Notes under the pieces: generated by a model | Told to the model about the DNA's origin: nothing | Database searches by the model: none | What the model saw: the letters and a program-made list of their open reading frames with translations, nothing else | Shown: one piece after another, positions 56,715 to 64,000 of the stretch | How positions within the stretch are numbered: position 1 is the first letter of the stretch | Layout: every line of letters begins with the position of its first letter | Made by a program: the position numbers and the translations under genes | Assembly: GCA_023213315.1 (NCBI GenBank) | Contig: JAKCPI010015074.1 | Location: 16,650-80,649, forward strand | DNA length: 64,000 nucleotides | DNA from: Euborellia annulipes | Lineage: Eukaryota > Arthropoda > Insecta > Dermaptera > Anisolabididae | Direction of reading: 5' to 3'

Positions 56715-57050
56715 AAAAAGGTGTTCTATGCTTGTCACATCAGATTTATTGTTTCGACATTTGTTTAGTTTACAGTAGTCAAGGGCGGATACAAGGTGGG
56801 GGGGGTAAACGGGGTAATTACCCCCCCCTGAGATTAAAAAAAAAATGTATTTTTAATGTAAAATTTTAAAAATTAATACTTAAAAATTTGATTTGTATTT
56901 ATATTCTTTCAAACAAGTACAAAATGCGCCTTTAAATTACCGAAATTAAGAAAAAAATGTGTGCTGTGCAACTAGTCACTCCAGATTACCCCCCCCCCGA
57001 GAAACACCTCTGGATCCGCCACTGACAGTAGTACGGTATATTATTATAAT
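56715..57050 (-). repeat. E1 fragment interrupted by a hAT MITE
   Basis: GTGTTCTATGCTTGTCACAT and TTTAGTTTACAGTAGT (to 56779) are the E1 3' region on the minus strand; the sequence continues after the MITE at AGTACGGTATATT. The MITE therefore landed in an existing E1 copy. Confidence 0.6.
56780..57024. mobile_element. hAT-type MITE, 245 bp, exact 8-bp TSD
   Basis: Ends CAAGGGCGGATACAAGG and CCTCTGGATCCGCCACTG are imperfect inverted repeats of the CAGTGGCGGATCC type. The flanks ACAGTAGT (56772-56779 and 57025-57032) are identical. G and C runs lie next to the ends. Near its right end it contains GTGCTGTGCAACTAGTCACT, which resembles the E1 3' region. Confidence 0.9.
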
Positions 57051-57206
57051 TTTTTTTTTTTATTTATTTGCCCCTTCCAGGCTAAAGCCATTGAGTAAAA
57101 ATATATAATACAGATTAAAATAAAATAATACAATAACATAACCGGGTATTATTATTATTATCTGGGGAGAAGTTGCTCTTGATGTTCTAAGTTAGGACAA
57201 AGCAAG

Positions 57207-57443
57207 TACAGTGTGAGACAATATTAAGTCCCACCCATTGGTTTTCTACTTGTGATTATTTCATTGTTTTTTTTTTGTTTTTTTTTTTTTTTTTTTAAAG
57301 AAAATGGAAATCTTTATTGGAAATTTTCTAGGTTTGAACCATGAAAGTTGCCATTAAAAAATATATAATATTTTTTTTAAAAACAATGAAATAATCACAA
57401 GTAGAAAACGCTTGAGTGGGACTCAATATTGTCCCTCAATGTA
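57207..57443 (-). mobile_element. Tc1/mariner-type MITE, reverse orientation
   Basis: Ends TACAGTGTGAGACAATATTA and CAATATTGTCCCTCAATGTA. The interior (CTTTATTGGAAATTTTCTAG, TTTGAACCATGAAAG) is inverted relative to 18270-18484, and a T-rich stretch of about 35 nt expands it. Confidence 0.8.
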
Positions 57444-57450
57444 CAAGAGC

Positions 57451-57573
57451 AGGAAAGAGATCGTTAGTTTCCACGGTGTGCCAAAACAAACGGTGTCTGA
57501 TGTGATCATATGTTTTAAGGAGTCGGTCAAAACCAAGGACTGCCTTCGGAACGCACTACCAACTCGCATGTAA
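57451..57573 (+). pseudogene. Tc1/mariner-type transposase remnant
   Basis: One frame from 57451 to a TAA at 57571 encodes about 40 residues including EIVSFHGVPKQTVSDVI. GVPKQTVSDVI followed by FKES and KDC resembles the N-terminal helix-turn-helix of Tc1/mariner transposases, which binds the terminal repeats. The catalytic DDE/D domain is absent. It starts 8 bp after a Tc1-type MITE, but whether they belong to one element is unknown. Clearly a non-functional fragment. Confidence 0.6.
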
Positions 57574-57689
57574 TCGAAAATTGATTCCAAAATTAATAAT
57601 TTTTCAAGATGTCACTTATTTCTATTGTAAATAAGTACACATTTTTGAAATAAAATATGAATTTCTTCCAACCTAACTAATCATCGCGT

Positions 57690-57832
57690 ACGTGCACCGA
57701 GTACCGATACGAGTATTTTTGACCGATACCTACTTGGTACTCGATTCCAAAGTATCGATTCAAAAAGTACTTGGTATCGAAAGAAAAGTATCGAGTAAGT
57801 TCTTGTACTTACTCGTATCGTTTCATCTCTAC
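57690..57832. repeat. Repeat rich in GTATCGA / TACTCG motifs
   Basis: GAGTACCGATACGAGTA, TACTTGGTACTCGATT, AAAGTATCGATT, CTTGGTATCGAAAG and AAGTATCGAGTAAG, followed by the hairpin GAGTAAGTTCTTGTACTTACTC and TTTCATCTCTACCC. It resembles the short-motif ends of known hAT-type elements, but no second terminus was found. Confidence 0.45.
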
Positions 57833-57850
57833 CCATGGGTCTAGCTTTAG

Positions 57851-58072
57851 GTTAGGTTAGGTTAGGTTGAAGTGGCCGTTCCCAGAGAGGAAACACACTT
57901 AGGCCAATTAGGCCCTTTGTGATACCACGGTGGGGCTATCCCCCTACCTACCCTAAGAGGAGACTTCGGCAGGATGTTTGAATTATTTGCGGCAAGCTGG
58001 ATCCGAACCCGAGCCGTGTTGAGACTTCGGACTCTATAATCCTCAGCTTAGCCGGCTTAGCCATTGCCTCCT
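57851..58072 (-). mobile_element. tRNA-derived SINE, complete, exact 17-bp TSD
   Basis: The flanks CATGGGTCTAGCTTTAG (57834-57850 and 58073-58089) are identical. On the minus strand: A box TGGCTAAGCCGG, B box GGTTCGGATCC, a GGCCTAATTGGCC-containing body and a tail of (AACCT)n at 57851-57868. SINEs with this tail type are familiar from arthropods. A recent, intact insertion. Confidence 0.93.
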
Positions 58073-58308
58073 CATGGGTCTAGCTTTAGTTTGATCTTTA
58101 ATTTATTTAAAATTATTATACCGGTACATTTATATACCGGTATATATTAGACTAAAGTTCTTGTCCAAACTAATTAATGTCTTTGATGTCTACCAGTTTA
58201 TCTCTTTCCGTCAAAGAGATGGGGGATGTAGAGAGTGGGGGAAATCAGTGTCTCTGAGTTTATCGTTCGTCTGTTCATCGTTAGGACAATTAAATGTTTG
58301 AAAAGTGA

Positions 58309-58323
58309 CCACCAGATGGCGGC
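58309..58323 (+). promoter_or_regulatory. CTCF-like site
   Basis: CCACCAGATGGCGGC fits the general CTCF core CCASYAGRKGGCRSY at all 15 positions. It lies in a non-repeated patch (58150-58400). CTCF is conserved in many arthropods; binding here is inferred from the motif only. Confidence 0.4.
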
Positions 58324-58645
58324 CAAGTTTGCCAACTTCCGTTTATTCCTAAAAGCTTTGCTAGTAATTAGTATATAAACTAAATTTGTTAAATTGCACA
58401 TATTATGTTTGAGTTTAAGGGTGAAAGGGACCCGGAACTAGCGTTTAGATTAAGATTAAAAGTTTTATTTAATAAAAAAGTAAAAAAAAAAAAAATTAAA
58501 ATATTCATTGAAGTATGATCTTCATGCTCCATTTATTTTTCAAACAATAACAGATATTTGCATTTATGAGAGTATTGTGTGAGCACATTTCTTTGTGAAA
58601 ATCTTTTTTATATTAAAAAAAAAAAAAATGATTTTTATAGGTACA

Positions 58646-59246
58646 TACAATGAGCGCCAAAGTTAAGTTCCACCCATGCATTTTCTACTTGTGATTAATT
58701 CATTGTTTTTATAAAAGAAAATGAAAATTTTTATTGGAAATTTGTTTGTTTGAACTATGAAAGTTTCCATTAAAATATATATACACCATAGGCGCCGGAA
58801 TTGGGGGGGGGGCAAGGGTACATTGCCCCCCCTGGCATCCTACAGGGGGGGGGCAGAGGGGGGCAAAATTTCTTCTTTTATTTCATTTATTTTTAAAAAT
58901 GATATATTTTTACTTTTAAAAAATAAAATCTTCTAAATTAAAAAAATTTAAAAGAGTAAGAAATTCATTTTTTTCCAAATTTTTTCCAAAAATTTTTGAT
59001 AAAATCACTAGCAAATTTTTTAAAATTTTAATTTTATTAAAATTGTGATTTTATTTAAAATTTTTAGAGCTTTATAGTAGATTTGTTTTTGTTTTATACT
59101 ATTTGAACATATTAAATTATTTTAATTTTCTAAAAAAAAAATTTTTGCCCCCCCCCCCCTGATTCAAATTCGTTCCGGCGCCCCTGATATACACGTATAA
59201 TATTTTTTCAAAAACAATGCAATAATAATTAATAATCACAAGTAGA
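58646..59246 (-). mobile_element. Tc1/mariner-type MITE split by a hAT MITE
   Basis: The left part 58646-58786 (TACAATGAGCGCC, TTCTACTTGTGATT, GTTTGAACTATGAAAG) and the right part 59195-59246 (ATAATATTTTTTCAAAAACA, ATCACAAGTAGAA) are the two halves of the family in the orientation of 57207-57443. The right terminus after AAGTAGAA is lost. Confidence 0.8.
58787..59186. mobile_element. hAT-type MITE, 400 bp, exact 8-bp TSD, nested
   Basis: Ends CATAGGCGCCGGAATTG and CGTTCCGGCGCCCCTG are inverted repeats (GGCGCCGGAA perfect). The flanks ATATACAC (58779-58786 and 59187-59194) are identical and lie inside the Tc1-type MITE. G/C runs sit next to both ends. The interior is AT-rich and non-coding. 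Confidence 0.93.
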
Positions 59247-59249
59247 ATA

Positions 59250-60265
59250 AATATATTACTAGATACATACAGTATACAGGTATGTAGCTTACTATTTTAC
59301 TAGATTTCCTTTTAGATTATGAGTGAAAAAAAGAGAAAAATAAAACACCATTTTGTTAGCTTAGGTCTTAAAATTTTAAGATCTAAAATATTTCAAATTA
59401 AACCATATATAGACTATATACTTGTATATACTGTAGTTTACATCACTATTTTTGATGACGTCTCTTGGGCTAATTCACTCTTAAACATGGACATATTTTT
59501 ATTCCTCAACCATCAAAAAATATCATCTTAGTTAGATAGGACTCAAAGAGAGAGAAATGGAGTTGAGGTTATAACACTCAACCAAATAGAGAGCGCTGGC
59601 AGTCTCGTCACGTGGTCTAATGACGTCACGTTTTTTTCCTTTTTTTTCGTATTGCGAAGTAGGAAAAGGAATGAGTGGAGTTTGGTAGGGCTTTCAACAA
59701 CCAAGAGGAGATTTTTCATATTATTACGCTTAAAACCGCACCGGAAAACTAATAAATTCGCCACCAGCGCAAGACCTAAAAGACCCGAGATAAAAAATTC
59801 TTTTTTATCCTTTTTTTTTAAACACACATTTATGTCACAAAATGATGTTTTATTTGTTAATATAAACTTTAAAAAAGAACTAATATATTTATTTTTATAT
59901 GGTCTAATGATATAATGTGTATATAAAATAAAACCCTTTGGTGACAAAATAGGCTCCATTTTAGTGTCTTTTTTAACTCAGGTAAATATAAGTGGTAGTA
60001 AAAAATAAAAATAAATAAATAAAGAAATTTACTAACAAGATATATAAAATTAAATTTTCCATGATTTTTTTTTAATTATTAAAAAAACATTACTATTATT
60101 TTAGTAGTTTGTATGTTAGTAACGACAACATAATAAGTCTGATTTTTTCGCTTTATCTCAGAACTCTTTATTTCGGTTATTCTACGGTAACGTAAAGAAT
60201 CTAAACTTATTAACAAATCCCAAAAGAGGAGATTTTTAATACTTTATAATATTATCAATATATGT
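59250..60265. other. Non-coding; patch with CRE and E-box at 59600-59790
   Basis: CACGTG (59609-59614) and TGACGTCA (59621-59628) stand 6 bp apart in a GC-richer single-copy patch. Two opposite open frames overlap (59543-59959 minus, 138 codons with an ATG; 59652-59915 plus). Neither resembles a protein I know, so I leave them uncalled. A promoter with a short 5' exon is conceivable. Confidence 0.3.
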
Positions 60266-60391
60266 TGGATGTAGTTTGGAGGGAAAGTGGTGTAGGTTTT
60301 CCGTGAAACATATTTATAAGTAAAATTATTTAGTAAGTTATATGTGAGGTTTCACTTGTAAGTTATAAATGAAAGAAATATTGAATTTCTA

Positions 60392-60430
60392 ACTCGATAT
60401 ATTTCGGGCTATTAACCCATCTTCAGGAGT
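60392..60430 (-). ncRNA. Candidate minimal type I hammerhead motif
   Basis: On the minus strand it is identical to 11487-11525: ACTC, CTGAAGA, T, GGG-loop-CCC, GAA, ATATAT, C, GAGT. It is on the same strand as the reverse-transcriptase remnant at 60742-61053, as expected if both belong to one Penelope-like element. Confidence 0.5.
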
Positions 60431-60496
60431 ACATGTGAATGAGTGTCTCAGTCCCATGTACATGTGACCGAATGAGTGACTCAGTCACATGTATGT

Positions 60497-60536
60497 ACTC
60501 CCTGAAGATGGGTTAATAGCCCGAAATATATCGAGT
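60497..60536 (+). ncRNA. Hammerhead-like motif with a one-base insertion
   Basis: As 60392-60430 but on the plus strand, with an extra C between the ACTC helix strand and CTGAAGA, which would disturb helix I. Confidence 0.35.
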
Positions 60537-60741
60537 TAGAAATTCAATATTTCTTTCATTTATAACTTGTTAGTGAATACCTCACATATACAAAATAATG
60601 CCATATGGCACCCCTATTATATTTCAAATTTTATAAAATAAAAATATTTATTTAAAGTAAAAAAACCCCCCAGCGGCCCCTGGACCACAAATTAAAAAAA
60701 ACACACCTAAAATTATGTTGTTTTTTCTCTTTTTCTTCTTT

Positions 60742-61053
60742 CTACTTTCTTTTTTTTGTTCTGTTTTTTTGTTTTTTTTTCATATGATGCTGAGGTGAAA
60801 GAAAGCTAAAGATAACTTTTAGTACCTGATTTTCTGTTTCTAGGTGTTCTTCAGAATATATTTCTTCTGATCTTTTATGTAATGTTTTGATGACTCCATA
60901 TTTTTGTGATGGATGGTAGTGGTAATCGGCATGAACATATTTGTTTGTGTATGTTGGTTTTCTAAAAATATCAAAAATTAATTTATCTTCTTTCTTTTTT
61001 ACATCAAGAAACGGTAACTTGCCATCAACATCCCATTCAACAGTAATTTTATA
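60742..61053 (-). pseudogene. Penelope-like reverse transcriptase, C-terminal fragment
   Basis: A minus-strand frame of about 100 codons, opened by a stop and lacking an in-frame start, contains LPFLDV, then FRKPTYTNKYVHADYHYHP, then GVIKTLHKRS and EEHLETE. The series LPFLDV / RKPT-T-(K/R)Y / HP--K-GV(I/V)-TL--R is characteristic of the end of the RT domain of Penelope-like and related retroelements. The RT would copy RNA into DNA at the insertion site. The catalytic YADD region and any GIY-YIG endonuclease are missing, and it runs into Lys-rich low complexity at the end, so it is a relic. Confidence 0.85.
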
Positions 61054-61059
61054 TTATTG

Positions 61060-63640
61060 TGAATCTCGTTCGCTAATTCCAAAAATTAAGTGAAAGAATC
61101 CTCATAAACTAATAGCCTCTATGAATTTGATTTCACAAACTGGCTATATTAAAATTCAAGCACGAAAGTATATGAAAAACGATTGAAAATTCATAATGTC
61201 GAATATTTTCTTATTATATTGTGAGATTTAGGACGAATAATTAGAATTTCTACTAATGCTAAGCTGTCCATGGGAATAGTTAAACATCTTATTAAGACAG
61301 GGGAGGGGTAAAGGGTCAATTTTGTTTTAGGGAATAACCACTTGTTGCGTGAAAATTCTATGTAAAGATCACTACATGTAAAATAATCATGTATCTACAA
61401 TGTTCTACCTACTAACATGAAAACAAATTTTAAACTTAGACGACGCTTCTATTGCCCCTAGATCCGACAATAACAACAATTTATACAACCTTTTGTAAAA
61501 GACAAAGGAAAAATATACTACTCCGCGTATTTATATTAATTGTTGAGTCGGTTGTTTTTCGTTCCCTTAGCGTTGCGATGTTAAGTTAACATCGATCTTA
61601 AGAGACTCCTCGGATGCTTTTTATGTATCCCTTTTTGGATATCCCCTTGGGGAATTGCCGTCCGATACAGAAAGAGAAAGGAAAGAGAGAGGAGATAAAC
61701 CAATTGCGTCAGGCAAAGACTCTCAGGCCGAGCTTACTCAAATGGAGGTTCATTATTTTTATTTATTTCCCTCCCAACTCACTTACTTTAAACAAGAATT
61801 AACTTAACTCTCTTTTTTTCTTTTTCCCTCTGTGTTACTATATTATATTATCCTAAAAACAACATTTAAAGATCAGCTAGACGAAATCATGCCGCAATTC
61901 TATCTCTTAATTCTAATAAAAAAAAATAAAAATGAAATTTTTAATAAGAGAATTTAATTTAATTAATTATACAGTATAATAAAAAATTTTATTCTTAATA
62001 AAATTTTAATTAAATTATTTTCCTATTAAGATTAAAGAATTTAAGTAAATGAGGATAATTAAAAAATATCTTTCTTCCTTACCCTTTTTTAGCAGGAATT
62101 TTTGTATATTTCTTAGGAAAATATTTAATAAAGGTTTATATAAATGTAGGCCGTCGCACAGAGATTTGAAAAAAGTTGGCCAAAAATAGAAAAAAAGTTT
62201 TAGATTTGAGTGAAAATTGGTATTTAAGGGTTTTTAAGGTCGCTGATTACAAATTTTATAAAATTTATATACTTTAATAATTTGCAGTGACGGATCATAT
62301 ATGGCAATCACTTCATTAAAAACTAATAGATGTATTTTGAAATATTTTATTTAGAATAATATAAAATTTTATAAAAATCAGAGCCCTTGGGGAGGGGGGG
62401 GGCAAATCCCCCTGCCCCCCCCCCAAATAACGTCACAGATAAATAATAAATAAGGAAATGTTATTTAATATCCTCACTATTTTAATATTCTCTATTTATT
62501 ATTTTTTTTTTTTTTTTTTTTTATCTCTTTCCTTACACTCTCTCACATACAACATTAGTATTTGAATTAGTTTTAGATTTTTATAATTTATTTATTTATT
62601 TTTTTTTTGGGGTTAGGTTTTTTTGTTTTATGATAGCACGCCATGATAGCTAAGCAATATGGTTGCCTATACTCAAGGCAATTAATCAAAATTATCAAAC
62701 TTTTTTTACCTTTTATTATTCATTATTTTAATAAATATAGTGTTACAGCTCTCACAATTATTATGATGTCACTATAGTTTCTTGAGTCTCTGCAAAATAT
62801 TTTTAATGTAGTGGCGTATTCTGAATCTGAATTTAATTTTTAATTTTGCACTTTAATGCAAGAGATATTAATAAAAACTAATAAATTTTGTAAAAATCCT
62901 TATTTTATTTCAGAAATTTTAGAGATGTAAAGAGGCTAGACGTAGCCTTCACTCTCTTTTATAGTTTAATTTCTTATTTCCCTCGCTTATCCTTCAAATT
63001 TTTATTTATATCCATCAACATTTTGTTAATATTCTGGTTTGATTATGGCAATTTCTCATCTTTCCTTTTTTTTTATGGACCATTATATGAAATAATGTTT
63101 CTTTAATTTTCTGTCAACGTATTTTATTGCCAATAAGTATTAAGGCTTTCAATAAAGTCAAAAGAGATAAAAAATAGGTGAGATATTTATTTTATTTTAA
63201 AGATTTAATGAATCATATATCATAGAGTTTTAGAGAGATCTCTAAAAGATAAACATTTATTTTACTTTAAATCAATCTTTTGAAAATTAGTTCAATATTT
63301 TTTCATAAGAATAAAAGAAAGGCCTTTATCTTACTCAGGGGCTTACATCTGGATGACAACTGTAGGTATTATTAGACGGCGTTTTTTTGAGAGAGAAAAT
63401 TTTCATTCTACACAATCATCGTCTCCGATTTGTTCCCATTCACTCAGCAGCTAGTGCGTTAGGAAATAACTATTATGTTGGCAGGAGACCCTACGTTGCC
63501 TACCTCCCCTTGATGAGTGTGAAATTCCTGTGCAGGTTACTATTTAATTAACAACGAATTAACCAAGCTCAGGCTTGAATTTCTTCAATTTCTATTATCT
63601 CATCCTTTCCCCCTCTCCTAATCAAGCGTTGCTTAAAATG
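61060..63640. other. AT-rich non-coding sequence
   Basis: A possible decayed hAT MITE lies at 62285-62438 (CAGTGACGGATC start, CGTCACAG end, G and C runs between; flanks match at 5 of 8 positions). T-run of about 24 near 62498-62521. A weak micro-exon-like unit (TTACTCAG, 23 nt, GTAGGT) is at 63339-63361. A unique patch lies at 63420-63540. No gene is called. Confidence 0.4.
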
Positions 63641-63646
63641 TTTTTT

Positions 63647-64000
63647 GGAACGAAGTTCTTTAACGCAGCTTACGCAGGGTGAATTGGGAGAAAATGTAAC
63701 GTAACAAAAACACGTTCCTAACAAAAATGCGTTCCCAGCGCTCGAGCGACGGCGGAGGAAGGCAAGAGTCTTGGCGAGGTCACGCCCACCTTCTCTTTAT
63801 TTCCTTCTATCTACCGTAGGCGGGAAATTGCTCGCCAAAGGCGAGCAAGACGTTTCACCGGGCGCAGCTCCCTGGCTAGACGGGCTTCGGCCGGCTTTCC
63901 GTCTATTTAAATGATATTCATATTAAATTATATTCTGAGTTGAAGAAAAGGCGCGGAGAGGAACTTCGTTCCTGTTGAGGACTCTACGAATCCACGCGTT
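63647..64000. mobile_element. Element with GGAACGAAGTTC terminal inverted repeats, copy 2
   Basis: GGAACGAAGTTC at 63647-63658 and GAACTTCGTTCC at 63961-63972. It contains an extra segment compared with 3430-3735, including the perfect hairpin TTGCTCGCC-AAA-GGCGAGCAA (63828-63848) and GGGCTTCGGCCGG. It continues to the window end. Confidence 0.65.

Larger units (their letters stand above)
60271..60600. mobile_element. Penelope-type terminal repeat, inverted pair
   Basis: The left part repeats 11221-11290 (AGTTTGGAGGGAAAG, TTTTCCGTGAAACATATT). Arms of about 105 bp, roughly 60330-60435 and 60490-60600, are inverted and each carries a hammerhead-like module; the loop has GAGTGACTCAGTCACATG-type short repeats. 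It adjoins reverse-transcriptase remains on its right. Confidence 0.65.

Noticed and set aside
57851..57870. Possible interstitial telomeric repeat (GGTTA)n
   Set aside because: It is the tail of the SINE at 57851-58072, inside exact target duplications.
59543..59959. 138-codon open frame on the minus strand, the longest in the window, with an ATG
   Set aside because: No recognisable domain, Lys/Leu/Phe-rich composition in AT-rich DNA, and an overlapping frame on the other strand. Length is compatible with chance in 64 kb.
62285..62438. Fourth hAT MITE
   Set aside because: CAGTGACGGATC and CGTCACAG match over only about 7 bases and the flanks agree at 5 of 8 positions; mentioned only as a possible decayed copy.

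Overview
This window looks like non-coding DNA from an animal nuclear genome, most likely an arthropod. It is visibly AT-rich, has stop codons throughout every frame, and contains no complete protein-coding gene. No open frame exceeds about 140 codons, and none of the longer ones resembles a known protein. Three things point to an arthropod: a tRNA-derived SINE ending in an (AACCT)n-like tail (57851-58072), a Tc1/mariner-type transposase scrap (57451-57573) and Penelope-like reverse-transcriptase remains (60742-61053). A parasitic copepod such as a sea louse would fit, but that is a guess and the species is not established. The only host-gene signal I trust is a 35-nt candidate micro-exon at 5420-5454, so the window may lie inside a long intron.

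Layout. 1-20 kb: scattered tRNA-derived SINEs (families called here S1, S2 and S3), foldback elements, copies of a roughly 0.6-kb dispersed repeat called E1 (marker ACTTTCTCTTACC), a 215-bp Tc1-type MITE and a small minisatellite foldback. 20.1-24.2 kb: a large inverted repeat with about 1.5-kb arms and a 33-nt loop. Each arm carries an outward-facing Helitron-like start followed by a tandem array of about 129 bp per unit, each unit built around a GACGTC palindrome. 24-40 kb: more E1 and SINE copies, a decayed hAT-type element (32005-33085) and a Penelope-type foldback (37340-37915) with a SINE inside it. 40.6-43.1 kb: a satellite of about 18 units of roughly 125 bp, each with a G-run of about 10-14, organised as dimers in its distal half. 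43-60 kb: three hAT-type MITEs with exact 8-bp target duplications, one of them nested in a Tc1-type MITE, plus two SINE insertions with exact 16-17 bp target duplications. 60-64 kb: Penelope-like remains, and a second copy of the repeat seen at 3.4 kb.

The recurring theme is a small RNA-like module, CTGANGA-hairpin-GAA, found in several otherwise unrelated repeats. In at least three of them the surrounding bases also provide the short helix III, the UH site and the 4-bp helix I expected of a minimal type I hammerhead ribozyme, as reported for Penelope-like elements. All copies share one extra nucleotide before helix II, so activity is uncertain. Stretches between repeats are AT-rich sequence in which I see nothing, apart from a few unique GC-richer patches that could be conserved regulatory DNA. 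Boundaries were read by eye and most are accurate to roughly 10 bases, except where exact target duplications are given.
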